The notes: generated by a model not told the origin, from the sequence alone. A stretch of DNA of 48,162 bases from Roseivirga sp. UBA6061 (GCA_002427745.1 DIYF01000166.1:1-48162), one strand, 5' to 3'; positions 8,975-18,898 are shown, counted from the stretch's first letter. Numbers and translations are program-made.

Positions 8975-11020
8975 ATGAAATACATCACATCTGTCATCCC
9001 GGGTAGAAACCTAACGGCCGGACTGTTGATGTTTGCCTTACTGATCAGTATGCCGGGACAACGGGCTTCAGGCCAGTCATTAAAACCAGATGACGAGTTG
9101 AAGCGACTGCATAACCTCGTGAACCAATTGCTCAATGCCGGGCTGCCCGACTCTCTTCATGCTGTGATACAAAAAGGCAGAAACCTGGCACGAGAGGAGG
9201 GTAATATCAAAGAGCTGGCTTATTTCACTTACACGCTTGGAAGCTCTTACCGGTATAAAAATGAGGCGCTGGGCCGCCAATACCTCGACTCCGCCCTGCA
9301 CTATTCCAGAATGATAGGCTATGACATAGGCGAAATGCTCGTGTATGGTTCGCTTGGCAATATCAACAGAAACATTGGTCAGCTTGACAGTGCCATTTTC
9401 TATCTGGAAAAAAGTCATGCCATACTCCTGGCACAGCCCGACTCTCCTCAAAAGACCATGGCCCTTACAAATTCTTACCAAAGCCTGGGCCTGATAGCAC
9501 AAGACAAGGGAGATTATCAGACAGCCATGGGCTATTTTGTCGGGGCTTATAAGCTGAGCATCGAGCACAACCTTGTTCAGCTTGGCAATTTCTATGAGTT
9601 TTCCATTGCCAAGACCAACTATGCCATGCGGGAGTTTGAGAAAGCAGAGACCGGCTTCAAAAAAGTCTACTCCTATGCCGACTCAGTCAAAAACGGACAG
9701 TTGAAGACCTGGGCCCTGCTGGGACTCGCTGAAATAGCCACTGAGAAAAAGAACTTTGATGCAGGCCTGCTCTTTTATCATGAAGCACTGATTATATCCC
9801 GGGCTCAGGGTAATACAAGTCTTAGGGAAGTCTTGTTTGAAATGGGCAGGCTCTTTATCTATCGCGAAGAAACTGACAGTGCCAGACACTACCTGGCCCT
9901 GGCTGAGGAGCTTACTGCCGAAGAACATGTGAAATCAAGGCTCAAGCTGGACCAGGCTTATGCCCAGGTGGCTTTGCTGGAAGGTGACTATGATGAGGCC
10001 ATCAAGAACATAAACGAGGTGATTGGCCGGGCCCGGAAAGAGAAGGTCAGCAGCTTTCTGGCACAATCGCTCAAACTTGCTTCTGACATTTATGTGGAAA
10101 GCGGAGATTATAAAACCGGCTATGACTACTTCCTGGATTATGACAAGCTGCAGGACAGTCTCTTCAGCAAGGAAAACCTGAGCAGCATCAATGCCCTCCA
10201 GCTCGAATACCAGACAGAGCTCAAGAATCAGAGAATCAAGGACCTGGAAAGGCTTGCCACCAGCCAGTTGTCTGAGCTATCGAGAAAAAATCAGCTGATC
10301 ATGGTGGGGCTGCTTGCTGCCATCCTGCTTATTCTGCTGATTTACTTCATCTATCGACAGCGAGTAACCAAAGCAAGCAACAACGAAATACTGGCTAAGC
10401 AAAGGCTTTCGAATGCTCAGCTCAACCCTCATTTTCTCTATAATTCTCTGAGTGCCATTCAGCAGCTCATCCTGGACAACCAGGACACGGTCAAAACCTC
10501 ACGCTATGTGGCCAAATTCTCCAAGCTGACCCGACAGATGTTGAGTTTCACAGAAAAAGAGAGCATTTCTCTCGAAAGCGAAATAGAGTTTCTCAGAAAT
10601 TACCTCGACCTGCAAAAACTTCGCTTTGGTGACAAATTTGAGTACCACATCAGCATACCTCAGGATATGGAGGCAGAGTTCATTTCAATTCCCCCCATGA
10701 TTACCCAGCCCTTTGTAGAGAATGCTCTGGAGCATGGTTTTGTTAAAGGCACCCATACAGATAACAAGCTTGAAATTGCCATTACAGAATCGGCAGATCA
10801 ACTTAGCATTCTGATCGAAGACAATGGCATAGGCATAGACTCATCGCTGGAAATTCAAAAGAAGAAAGAAAAATCCATGGCCATCAGAATCACGAAAGAC
10901 CGGCTCAAATTCCTCTCAAAAAGAACGGGAAAACCGGCCAGCATTGATATTGCGGATCTTTCCACACTCAACCCTGAAGCCAGCGGCACGAGAATTCAGC
11001 TCAACCTGCCTATACAATGA
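8975..11020 (+). CDS. TPR-containing LytS-type sensor histidine kinase
   Basis: The protein has 681 aa from the ATG at 8975. An in-frame upstream start at 8909 lies inside the terminator hairpin and is unlikely. It has an N-terminal signal/anchor (LLMFALLISMPGQRASGQ), TPR repeats over roughly residues 40-400, a coiled coil, one membrane helix near 445-465 (IMVGLLAAILLILLIYFIY) and a His_kinase (PF06580) domain with acceptor His486 in QLNPHFLYNSL. A HATPase domain follows (PPMITQPFVENALEHGF; EDNGIGID). The TPR part would be periplasmic. Such kinases pair with LytTR regulators, and the next gene is one, overlapping this stop codon by ATGA, so the two are translationally coupled. The likely target is the lipocalin/SprB pair immediately downstream (inference from position). 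Confidence 0.92.
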   Translation: MKYITSVIPGRNLTAGLLMFALLISMPGQRASGQSLKPDDELKRLHNLVNQLLNAGLPDSLHAVIQKGRNLAREEGNIKELAYFTYTLGSSYRYKNEALGRQYLDSALHYSRMIGYDIGEMLVYGSLGNINRNIGQLDSAIFYLEKSHAILLAQPDSPQKTMALTNSYQSLGLIAQDKGDYQTAMGYFVGAYKLSIEHNLVQLGNFYEFSIAKTNYAMREFEKAETGFKKVYSYADSVKNGQLKTWALLGLAEIATEKKNFDAGLLFYHEALIISRAQGNTSLREVLFEMGRLFIYREETDSARHYLALAEELTAEEHVKSRLKLDQAYAQVALLEGDYDEAIKNINEVIGRARKEKVSSFLAQSLKLASDIYVESGDYKTGYDYFLDYDKLQDSLFSKENLSSINALQLEYQTELKNQRIKDLERLATSQLSELSRKNQLIMVGLLAAILLILLIYFIYRQRVTKASNNEILAKQRLSNAQLNPHFLYNSLSAIQQLILDNQDTVKTSRYVAKFSKLTRQMLSFTEKESISLESEIEFLRNYLDLQKLRFGDKFEYHISIPQDMEAEFISIPPMITQPFVENALEHGFVKGTHTDNKLEIAITESADQLSILIEDNGIGIDSSLEIQKKKEKSMAIRITKDRLKFLSKRTGKPASIDIADLSTLNPEASGTRIQLNLPIQ

Positions 11021-11754
11021 GAGCCGTTATCATCGATGATGAGCTCCATGTACACAGTACCCTCGGAGCTCTTTTACAGCATACCGGGCAGGAAATTCAG
11101 GTAGTGGGTAACGCTCAGAGTGTTGCACAGGGCGTACAAATCATCAACGACACAAAGCCTGACCTGATCTTTCTGGATATTCAAATGAATGATGGCACCG
11201 GTTTCGACCTGCTCAATGCACTCCCCTCCTCTTACCCACACGTAATTTTCGTTACGGCCCATGATCAGTTCGCACTCAATGCATTCAAATACAGCGCCAT
11301 AGATTATCTCGTGAAGCCAATTGATCTGGACGAGTTGCGAGAGGCGATTGAAAAAGCGCAAGACCGTATTGAAACAGATACCTTTAAATTGCAAATGAAC
11401 ATACTCGGTAACAACCTGGGCAACCAGTCCCCTTCCGAACGCATTGTTCTGAAAGATGCCGGAAGTGTTCACGTCATTATGGTAAATGACGTGCTCTGGT
11501 GTAGTGCAGAGGGTAGTTATACCTATTTCCACCTGGTCAATGGTAAAAAAATTGTCGTTTCTAAAAATCTGAAAGAATATGAGGCGCTGCTGAAGCCACA
11601 TAATTTCTACAGGATACACCGCTCTTACCTGATTAACTGCCATCATGTAGTTCGTTATGACAAATTCGAGAGCATCCTGGTTTTCACCTCTGATAAGGCC
11701 ATCCCTGTTTCTATCAAAAAAGAACAGCTTGCTGAGATTCTGTCGCGCATCTGA
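11017..11754 (+). CDS. LytTR-family response regulator
   Basis: The 245-aa protein has a receiver domain (residues 1-120; acidic pocket IIDDE, phospho-acceptor Asp54 in FLDIQM, and DYLVKP at the C-terminal end) followed by a LytTR DNA-binding domain (about 140-245; WCSAEGSYTYFHL, KEYEALL, FYRIHRSYLIN). The length is normal for the AlgR/LytR family. It partners with the overlapping TPR-LytS kinase. The 254-bp gap after it leads to the lipocalin-like gene on the same strand, where its binding sites would be expected; I could not identify a convincing pair of LytTR repeats there. Confidence 0.95.
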   Translation: MRAVIIDDELHVHSTLGALLQHTGQEIQVVGNAQSVAQGVQIINDTKPDLIFLDIQMNDGTGFDLLNALPSSYPHVIFVTAHDQFALNAFKYSAIDYLVKPIDLDELREAIEKAQDRIETDTFKLQMNILGNNLGNQSPSERIVLKDAGSVHVIMVNDVLWCSAEGSYTYFHLVNGKKIVVSKNLKEYEALLKPHNFYRIHRSYLINCHHVVRYDKFESILVFTSDKAIPVSIKKEQLAEILSRI

Positions 11755-12008
11755 TCTCATATCAAGCAGAGCCTGACAGTTATCAAGAAAAAGAGCTTGC
11801 TCATAAATCCATCTGCCCGCACGCACTGATTCCTTTCATATTGCTTCTGCACAATTAAGTATCTGTCTGTTCGGTCTTTGAGGCTGAAGAGAGTACAGAA
11901 ACTCCATCTGAAACGGGATTTCAAAACCAGAGATGGGTGCTGGGTTATTTTTTCTGATACTTCTCAGTCTGACCGTACAGCAGTCAAACAACAAACCTTT
12001 AATCAAGT
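11755..12008 (+). promoter_or_regulatory. Leader region of the lipocalin/SprB-repeat operon
   Basis: This 254-bp gap follows the LytTR gene and precedes the lipoprotein gene. I see no strong terminator and no perfect TTG/TAnnTTTG promoter. It is the logical place for a LytTR-controlled promoter, on position alone. Confidence 0.3.
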
Positions 12009-12443
12009 ATGAGGAAAACCCGATTTTCACTGATCCTGGCGTTTTGCGCCTGCATAACCCTTGGTTTACTGGCCAGCGGATGCAAAAAAGATGACCCCGA
12101 TCCGCAGGAAGAACAAATCAAGGCTTTGGCCGGCACCTGGACTTTGAGCAGCGTGATCAACGATGGCACCGATGTTTCCACACAATACCAGCAATTCACG
12201 CTGACGCTTACGACAGACAAAACCTACAGCACTACAAATGGCGGGAACCCCTGGCCTGCCAGCGGTACTTTCGATTTTCCAAACGCCACAGTGACTGACC
12301 GGGTGACCCGTGATGACAATGTAGACATTGCCATAGCAGAAGTTACTACCAGCCTACTGGTACTGAGCTTTAACATCAACAGTGCAGGCAGTGGCTCTGC
12401 AGCCGGCATTACCGGATCATTCACCTTCACCCTGACCAAATAA
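12009..12443 (+). CDS. Lipocalin-like outer-membrane lipoprotein paired with SprB-repeat giant
   Basis: The 144-aa product has a lipoprotein signal with the lipid cysteine at residue 25 (LLASGC) followed by KKDDPD. That acidic stretch resembles the lipoprotein export signal known from Bacteroidota surface lipoproteins, so surface exposure is plausible. The mature part resembles the lipocalin-like family (LAGTWTLSS, TYSTTNGGNPWPASGTFDF, ending ITGSFTFTLTK). It is homologous to the gene at 32597-33043 (shared pattern LxGxWxLS, TYxTTNxGNxxxASGTxxx, IxGxxTxT). Its stop codon is 3 nt before the start of the 1391-aa giant, so the two are surely co-transcribed. Possible roles are anchoring, export assistance or inhibition of the giant protein; none is shown by sequence. 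Confidence 0.85.
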   Translation: MRKTRFSLILAFCACITLGLLASGCKKDDPDPQEEQIKALAGTWTLSSVINDGTDVSTQYQQFTLTLTTDKTYSTTNGGNPWPASGTFDFPNATVTDRVTRDDNVDIAIAEVTTSLLVLSFNINSAGSGSAAGITGSFTFTLTK

Positions 12444-12446
12444 ACT

Positions 12447-15400
12447 ATGAAACCGATAAGATTGATATTGTTAACAGCCCTTATACCCTGCTTTGGACTA
12501 CTTTGCCAGGGACAGGATTACCTCAACTGGGCACTAACTGTGGGAGGCATGACGGACGAGATTGCCAATGACATGGTAGTTGATGGTGATGAGAACATCT
12601 ACATTGTCGGAGAGCTGCACGGGCCGGTGAATATGAATCCGACAGGGAATTTCACCATCGCTCCTCCAGTAGGTAATCTGGGGGTTTATGTGGCCAAATA
12701 CGATAAGACGGGAGCCTTTATCTGGGCTGTAGCTTTAGACGCAGACAGCGGCACTGACATTACCCTCAATGCAGCAGGAAGTGTAATTGTGACCGGTACC
12801 TTTACCGATACAGCGACCTTTGGTACCACCACGGTGAAAAACTCTCTGAGCAGTACCACCAGTACTATTTATATCGCCTCTTTTGACAAAAGTAACGGAG
12901 CTTTTCAGGGTAGTGGTGTCATAGAAGGCACCGGCAATCAACAACCCATGGATGTAAAGCCGAGTGGTAACTCCCTCCTGCTGGCAGGCTCCTTTAAAGG
13001 GACTGCCGATTTTGACATTACCGCCAACCAGGCAAATCAAACACAGACCGGCTCTGTCAACAATCTCTTTGTGGCCAAATTCAGCGATCAGGGTGCTCTT
13101 AACTGGGTACATAGTGTAGCCAGTAACAGTGCCAGCAACTCTATTGACGATATGGAAGCGGATGCCTCCGAAAACGTATATGTGGTCGGGAGGCTTTGGG
13201 AGGCACTGGATTTTGAAAACGGCACTAACCTGAATGGTAGCGTAGGGGTACGTCCAGAGTCCTTCATCTTCCAGCTGGAGTCCGATGCCAGCTTCAAGTG
13301 GGCTCATCACGGGTCACATACCGGAAGTGTAGACCGGTCAGGTTACTATTCACTGGTAATCGATGAAAGCGGAGATCTGACGGTGGCCGGATTTGTGCAG
13401 GGTACCGTCACATTGGGTGGGTTCACTGGCAACACCGTGTCTGTAGACTCCACACCCAATATACTGGTAGCCAAATACGGCTCTGACGGCACGGCTATCA
13501 GCAACCATGTGCTGGGAGGTGATGATCAGCAATTCGCACTGAATCACGCGCTGGATTCACAGGGCAATTTCATCATTACCGGTGTGGCTAAAGGAGCAGG
13601 CAATGACTTTGATCCTGACCCCGATGGCATCACGGCTATTCCTTTTTCCAGTACCAGTGAGTTCGATGTCTTTGTGGCAAAGTATAACCCTGACCTCAGC
13701 TTTCAGTGGGCAGGAGGCTTTATTGGAAGTAATATGGCAGACTGGGCCTATTCTGTGGCCGCGAGTCCTGCGGGAAACATCTATGTTTCCGGCTATGTAC
13801 AGGATGATGTCGATTTTAATTTCGATACCAATGGAGTGGTCAAAAACGGGATTACCGGTGGGCGCGACATTTACATCACCAGCCTACATAATGTGGCCGT
13901 ACACAACCAGCGGATTAACCTATGCGATGGCAGTACGGTTCAGGTAGGCAACTCTACCTATGATGCCGTTGGCACCTATCAGGATATCTTTACCGCTGGC
14001 AGGGCGACAGGTCAGGACTCTGTGGTCAACACCACCATCCTCAATCTGCTTGATCCCATTGCACTTTCCGTCAACACCACCAGCCCGACCTGTACAGGAG
14101 ACAATGATGGCTCTGTGACCGTCAGTGCGAGTGATGCTGCCACACGCAACTATCAGTACAGCATCAACGGAGTTACCGGTCAGTCCTCTCCCACCTTCAC
14201 TGGTCTGGTTGCGGGAAGTTATACCATTTGGGTGCAGGACCAGGACGGTTGCGTGGCCAGTATGAATTTTCAGATACAGGCGCCAACCCAGGTTACTGTG
14301 ACCCCTACCATTCATCATGTACAATGCAACGGAGAACAAAATGGCAGCATTCAGATGGCCGCCACCGGTGGAGAAGGGCCCTATACCTACTCCTTTAACG
14401 GAGGAGGTTTTGGCACGGTGGACAACTTTACTCTACTGGCCGCAGGTACTTATGATGTGGCTGTAAAAGACGCCAAAGGCTGCACTGCCACGGCTTCTGT
14501 AACAATCACCGAACCGGATGTCCTGCTTTTACTGGAAGATACATCGACTGATCCTTCCTGTGCAGGCGAGGCCAGTGGTCTGATAGATGTGGCAGCTTTA
14601 GGTGGTACTTCTCCCTATGAGTATAGCATTGACGGGGTCAATTTCGGTACCGGCCATATTTTCGATAACCTGACGGCCGGCAATTATACGCTGACCGTAA
14701 AAGACGCCAATGGCTGTACTGCCACCCTTTCAGGAACACTGACCGACCCGACAGTGCTGACAGCTCAAAGCACCAGCCTTACAGATGTCGACTGCAGAGG
14801 GGCAGCCAATGGGGCTGTGACGGTATTCGGGCAGGGCGGTACTCCCGGTACGACCGGATACCAGTACCAAATTAACGAGGGCAGTTTTCAGTCAGGTGGT
14901 ACCTTCAGCGGTCTGTCGGCAGGTACTTATACCATCACTGTGAAAGACGAAAATGATTGTACAGCCACCATCAATATCAACATTGATGAACCCGCCCCTT
15001 TCGGGCTGAGCAGTACGCATTCCGATATCAGCTGTAAGGGAGCCAATGACGGTTTTATCTCCATCAATGCAGTTACAGGAGGCACAGCACCCTATGAGTA
15101 TGCCATCGATGGTGGAAATTTCGGCAGTACTTCCAGCTTTGATAATCTTGCTCCGGGCAACTACACCCTATCCGTCAAAGATGCCAACGGATGCATTACG
15201 ACTGAAGACTTTCTGGTGGAAGAGCCCGATGCCTTGATCGTACAGTTTGCCAGTGTTACAGATGTGTTATGTTCAGGTGGCAGCAGTGGAGCCGTTACGC
15301 TTTCGGCCACAGGAGGTACAGGCGCCAAGACCTACAGCATAGACGGTATCACTTTCCAAAGCCAGAGTACCTTTACAGGCCTGACTGCCGGCAACTATAC

Positions 15401-16622
15401 CTTTGTAGCAGCTGATGAAAAAGACTGCAGGTCATCGGTAAGCGTGACCATCATCCAACCCACTTCTTTAAACCTGGCCTTTGAAAAAGTGGACGCTAGC
15501 TGTAACGGAGCAGACGATGGCCAGATAGCCGGAGCTGCCTCAGGCGGAACAGCCCCCTACAGCTACAGTCTGGATGGCACCAACTTTCAGACCGGAGTAT
15601 TCAGTAACCTGTCCCCGGGTAATTACACACTTTTGGTAAGGGATGCTCATGACTGCACCAGCTCCACAAGCATTACGATAGCCGAGCCTGACCTGCTGGC
15701 GATAAACGCCACCAAAAAAGATGTTACCTGTAAGGGCCTGGACAATGGAACCCTTAGTGTTTCAGCGGCTGGCGGCACGGCACCGCTGACCCTTCGAATA
15801 AACGATGTCATACAGGAGAGCAGCCAGATTTCAGGGCTGGCTCCGGGCAATTACCATATCAAACTAACCGATGCCAACCTTTGCGAGGTGACTTCGGTGA
15901 TTATCATAGAAGAACCTGATGCCCTGACACTGGCGGCTACCGCGACCCCTGTGACCTGTAACGGAGCGGCAGATGGTCAGATAGCGCTGACAGCAGCCGG
16001 AGGAACCGGGCCTTATGAGTACTCCCTGGATGGCAGCAGCTTTCAGACTGCAGCTGGTTTTGGCAACCTGGCACCAGAGGTTTATACCATCACGGTACGG
16101 GATGCCAATGGCTGTACCCATACAGCTACTGCGACCATTACCCAACCCGATGCCCTTTCTGTGACGGTAAATCTGAGCAATTTCAATACAATCACCGCCA
16201 CAGCAACCGGAGGAACAGCCCCCTACGAGTACGCCATTGACGGTACTTTTCAGAGTTCCGGCACTTTCTCCAACCTGAGTAACGGTAATTATACAGTGAC
16301 CGTACGAGACGCGAACGGCTGCACTGTTTCAGCCTCTCAGGCACTGGTGGTCACGGCTGTGGATGAACCACTGTTAACTCCGGTGATCCGGTCTTATCCC
16401 AATCCTGCCCGGGATTACCTGATGATTTCAGAAGTATCCCGGGGAGATGTGATTCAGCTCATCAGCCTCCAGGGTAAAATCATGAGCCAGATAAACATTC
16501 TGAAAACCGAGTCAAACTATAAACAAGATATCTCTACCATAGGAGAGTCCATATTCGTGCTGATGATAAAAGATAAATCCGGCAAGCATAAACTCCGGCA
16601 TAAAGTGATACGGGTTGAATAG
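12447..16622 (+). CDS. SprB-repeat T9SS-secreted giant protein with N-terminal SBBP-like propeller
   Basis: This is a 1391-aa protein with a signal peptide ending at LCQGQ. Residues about 20-490 are SBBP-like beta-propeller repeats (VAKYDKTGAFIWA; VAKFSDQGALNWV; VAKYNPDLSFQWA). About ten SprB repeats of roughly 75 aa follow, with the pattern C-x-G-x-x-D/N-G, then GGTxPYEYSIDG, F-x-x-L-x-x-G-x-Y-T-h-x-V-x-D-x-x-G-C. The tenth repeat lacks the first half with the CNG motif. The C-terminus is a type A T9SS sorting domain (SYPNPARDYLMIS to HKLRHKVIRVE). SprB of Flavobacterium johnsoniae is a mobile gliding adhesin; this shorter relative may be an adhesin or a secreted structural protein. No SprF/PorP-like gene is adjacent, unlike classical sprB loci; the partner gene is the lipocalin-like lipoprotein instead. 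Confidence 0.9.
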   Translation: MKPIRLILLTALIPCFGLLCQGQDYLNWALTVGGMTDEIANDMVVDGDENIYIVGELHGPVNMNPTGNFTIAPPVGNLGVYVAKYDKTGAFIWAVALDADSGTDITLNAAGSVIVTGTFTDTATFGTTTVKNSLSSTTSTIYIASFDKSNGAFQGSGVIEGTGNQQPMDVKPSGNSLLLAGSFKGTADFDITANQANQTQTGSVNNLFVAKFSDQGALNWVHSVASNSASNSIDDMEADASENVYVVGRLWEALDFENGTNLNGSVGVRPESFIFQLESDASFKWAHHGSHTGSVDRSGYYSLVIDESGDLTVAGFVQGTVTLGGFTGNTVSVDSTPNILVAKYGSDGTAISNHVLGGDDQQFALNHALDSQGNFIITGVAKGAGNDFDPDPDGITAIPFSSTSEFDVFVAKYNPDLSFQWAGGFIGSNMADWAYSVAASPAGNIYVSGYVQDDVDFNFDTNGVVKNGITGGRDIYITSLHNVAVHNQRINLCDGSTVQVGNSTYDAVGTYQDIFTAGRATGQDSVVNTTILNLLDPIALSVNTTSPTCTGDNDGSVTVSASDAATRNYQYSINGVTGQSSPTFTGLVAGSYTIWVQDQDGCVASMNFQIQAPTQVTVTPTIHHVQCNGEQNGSIQMAATGGEGPYTYSFNGGGFGTVDNFTLLAAGTYDVAVKDAKGCTATASVTITEPDVLLLLEDTSTDPSCAGEASGLIDVAALGGTSPYEYSIDGVNFGTGHIFDNLTAGNYTLTVKDANGCTATLSGTLTDPTVLTAQSTSLTDVDCRGAANGAVTVFGQGGTPGTTGYQYQINEGSFQSGGTFSGLSAGTYTITVKDENDCTATININIDEPAPFGLSSTHSDISCKGANDGFISINAVTGGTAPYEYAIDGGNFGSTSSFDNLAPGNYTLSVKDANGCITTEDFLVEEPDALIVQFASVTDVLCSGGSSGAVTLSATGGTGAKTYSIDGITFQSQSTFTGLTAGNYTFVAADEKDCRSSVSVTIIQPTSLNLAFEKVDASCNGADDGQIAGAASGGTAPYSYSLDGTNFQTGVFSNLSPGNYTLLVRDAHDCTSSTSITIAEPDLLAINATKKDVTCKGLDNGTLSVSAAGGTAPLTLRINDVIQESSQISGLAPGNYHIKLTDANLCEVTSVIIIEEPDALTLAATATPVTCNGAADGQIALTAAGGTGPYEYSLDGSSFQTAAGFGNLAPEVYTITVRDANGCTHTATATITQPDALSVTVNLSNFNTITATATGGTAPYEYAIDGTFQSSGTFSNLSNGNYTVTVRDANGCTVSASQALVVTAVDEPLLTPVIRSYPNPARDYLMISEVSRGDVIQLISLQGKIMSQINILKTESNYKQDISTIGESIFVLMIKDKSGKHKLRHKVIRVE

Positions 16623-16656
16623 TTGGGGAAATCTTCGGTAGCACGAAGGTTGACAG

Positions 16657-16688
16657 AAAAGCCACCCTGATCTTCGGGGTGGCTTTTT
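16657..16688 (+). terminator. Rho-independent terminator after SprB-repeat gene
   Basis: GCCACCC (16661-16667) pairs with GGGTGGC (16677-16683), flanked by AAAA and TTTTT. It lies 35 bp after the stop codon of the giant gene and ends its operon. Confidence 0.85.
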
Positions 16689-16764
16689 GCTTTTCAGGAT
16701 AAGCCTTAACTTCACCGACAAGCGAGGTAAGATACGCCTCAAGGTTAAAGATTGGTCACAGCCT

Positions 16765-18120
16765 ATGGTTTCAAAACGGTTTGCTCTCCTGGTTATCATC
16801 CGCATTGCTCTGCTAATGCTCACGCTCACCGCCCTCGCCTTTATTTTCGCTAAGACCGAACTCTTTTTCAACCAGATTATCCTGGTATCGGTCATTATCA
16901 TTCAGGTATCAGAGCTGATTCGCTTTATTACTTATACCAACAGGGAACTCGCCAAGCTCTTGCTGGCCATTCGCTATTCAGACTTCTCTATTTCATTTAA
17001 GGGAAAAAAGCGGGGCAAGTCTTTTCAGGAGTTGCAGGAAGCTTTTGTAGAAATCATCGATGCCTTCAAAAAGGTATCAGTTGAAAAAGAGGCCCAGTTC
17101 AAATTTCTCAAGGTGATCGTGGACCATATCAATGTGGGTATTATCGCCATCAAGGAAGATTATGAAATAGAGCTGATGAACCAGTCTGCCATGGATACCC
17201 TGAAGGTAACTGTGCCCAATTACTGGAAACAGTTTCAACAGCTTCTCCCCCATTTTGCGGAAGAAATCAGCCATATGGAGGACAATGAACGCAAGCTGAT
17301 GGAGCTGAATATCAAAGATGATTCCCTGCAGATCTCCGTCCACCTGACCAAGATTAAAATTCTGAATTACCGCTATAAAATCATCACCTTTCAGGATATC
17401 AAAAGTGAAATCGAGCAAAAGGAGATTGAGGCCTGGCACAAGCTGATCCGTATTCTCACTCATGAAATCATGAACTCGGTAACCCCGATCACTTCGCTTT
17501 CCGAGACCATGCTTATGCTTCTGCAGACGGAAGACAAGCAGCAAAAACCTATCAGTGAGGTGACGGAGGAAGATATGGAGGACCTTACCTTCTCGCTCAA
17601 TACGATCCAAAAACGCAGTGAAGGCCTCCTGCATTTTGTAGATGACTACCGCAGGCTCACCAAGATCAAGCAACTGGAACTCGAGAAATTACCGGTTAAG
17701 GCGGTGATAGAGGATATGACCAACCTGCTTCAATCTGAGTTCAAAAGAGACAACGTCAGCCTGCAGGCCGATATCCGAAGCGACTTTGAAATTGCTATTG
17801 ACGAGAAGCTGGTGGCACAGGTATTGATCAACCTGCTTACCAATGCCCGGCATGCGGTGGAAGGGGTAGAAAATCCCATGGTAAAGATTAAAGCCTACTA
17901 TGAAGACAGGTCGAAGATCATAGAGATTACAGACAATGGTTGCGGTATTGAGCCGCAAAAGATGGATCAGATTTTTATCCCCTTCTTCTCTACCAAAGAG
18001 CAGGGGTCTGGTATTGGGTTAAGTCTCTCCAAACAGATTATGAAAAAGCATAAAGGAGATTTAAGGGTAAAGTCAGAACAGGGCCAGGGAGCCAGTTTCT
18101 TCCTGGTATTCAGATACTAG
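16765..18120 (+). CDS. NtrY-like membrane sensor histidine kinase (orphan)
   Basis: The product has 451 aa starting at ATG 16765 (MVSKRFALL). A longer frame open from 16687 begins inside the preceding terminator, so the internal ATG is preferred. It has two N-terminal membrane helices (VIIRIALLMLTLTALAFIF; IILVSVIIIQVSELI), a short linker, a PAS-like domain (VIVDHINVGIIAIKEDYEIE), a HisKA box with His233 (ILTHEIMNSVTPI) and a HATPase domain (INLLTNARHAV, DNGCGIEP, GSGIGLSL). The THEIMNSVTP box is typical of NtrY-type kinases, whose partners are NtrC-like sigma-54 activators. No response regulator is adjacent, so its partner is elsewhere. The signal it senses is unknown. It may form a transcription unit with the racemase gene 48 bp downstream. 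Confidence 0.9.
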   Translation: MVSKRFALLVIIRIALLMLTLTALAFIFAKTELFFNQIILVSVIIIQVSELIRFITYTNRELAKLLLAIRYSDFSISFKGKKRGKSFQELQEAFVEIIDAFKKVSVEKEAQFKFLKVIVDHINVGIIAIKEDYEIELMNQSAMDTLKVTVPNYWKQFQQLLPHFAEEISHMEDNERKLMELNIKDDSLQISVHLTKIKILNYRYKIITFQDIKSEIEQKEIEAWHKLIRILTHEIMNSVTPITSLSETMLMLLQTEDKQQKPISEVTEEDMEDLTFSLNTIQKRSEGLLHFVDDYRRLTKIKQLELEKLPVKAVIEDMTNLLQSEFKRDNVSLQADIRSDFEIAIDEKLVAQVLINLLTNARHAVEGVENPMVKIKAYYEDRSKIIEITDNGCGIEPQKMDQIFIPFFSTKEQGSGIGLSLSKQIMKKHKGDLRVKSEQGQGASFFLVFRY

Positions 18121-18168
18121 TGAATTGTTCTGAAACGACAGACTGAGACGATATTGTTAAACACATAA

Positions 18169-18882
18169 ATGATGGATAAAAACATGAAGATGCTGGGCCT
18201 GATCGGGGGCACCTCCTGGCACTCTACCACTGAGTACTATAAGCTGATCAATCAGTCCGTCAACGAGCATTTCGGGGATAACACCAACCCTCCCCTCCTG
18301 CTTTTCAATCTCAATCATGCCCTGGTTCGGCAATATCAGGCTGAGAATAACTGGGAGGGTATCGCTGATCTTATACTGGATGGAGCAAACAGGCTTGAAC
18401 GGGGTGGTGCAGAAGCCATTATTTTCTGCGCCAATACGCCTCACAAAGTTTATGAGGTAGTACAAAAGGAGTTGAGTGTACCCATTATTCATATTGCCTA
18501 TGCCACCGCCATGGCCATACAGCAACAGGGCATAGACAAAGTCTGCTTTATCGGGACGCGTTTCACCATGCAGGAAGACTTTATTCTCGAACGAATTGCC
18601 CTGTATGGCATTGAAGTACTGGCTCCTGAAGAGCCATCCGCCATCCATGAGCTTCACAGGATTATTGTAGAAGAACTGACCTTTGGGAAGGTTACCGCAG
18701 CTTCTAAGGGATTTGTGCTCGATACTTTACAAGCCATGACTGACCGGGGTGCCAAAGGAATTATTCTGGGTTGTACTGAATTCCCACTGATGATCTCAGA
18801 ACAGGATGTCGCTGTTCCAATTTTCAACACGACCGGGATTCATGCCAATGCGGCAAAAAACTATATTCTGAATATTGACTAA
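18169..18882 (+). CDS. Aspartate/glutamate racemase family protein
   Basis: The 237-aa product has the fold signature GLIGGTSWHSTTEYY at the N-terminus and the two catalytic cysteines of the family: Cys87 (IIFCANTPHK) and Cys202 (LGCTEFPL). PLP-independent racemases use this cysteine pair to invert an amino-acid alpha carbon; the closest known type is the aspartate racemase/YgeA-like group. The substrate cannot be read from sequence. Alternative starts are ATG 18169, the adjacent ATG 18172, and ATG 18184 (MKMLG), which would still keep the whole fold. It sits between the NtrY-like kinase and a small DUF202 membrane protein, probably cotranscribed, though no functional link is evident. Confidence 0.9.
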   Translation: MMDKNMKMLGLIGGTSWHSTTEYYKLINQSVNEHFGDNTNPPLLLFNLNHALVRQYQAENNWEGIADLILDGANRLERGGAEAIIFCANTPHKVYEVVQKELSVPIIHIAYATAMAIQQQGIDKVCFIGTRFTMQEDFILERIALYGIEVLAPEEPSAIHELHRIIVEELTFGKVTAASKGFVLDTLQAMTDRGAKGIILGCTEFPLMISEQDVAVPIFNTTGIHANAAKNYILNID

Positions 18883-18898
18883 AAGGAACCCGGCCCAT

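Noticed and set aside
11074..11826. 250-codon open frame on the minus strand opposite the LytTR regulator
   Set aside because: It is fully antisense to a clear response regulator, has no recognisable domain, and its composition follows the opposite strand.
16687..16764. Upstream start for the NtrY-like kinase
   Set aside because: It falls inside the T-run of the preceding terminator; the ATG at 16765 precedes the first membrane helix directly.
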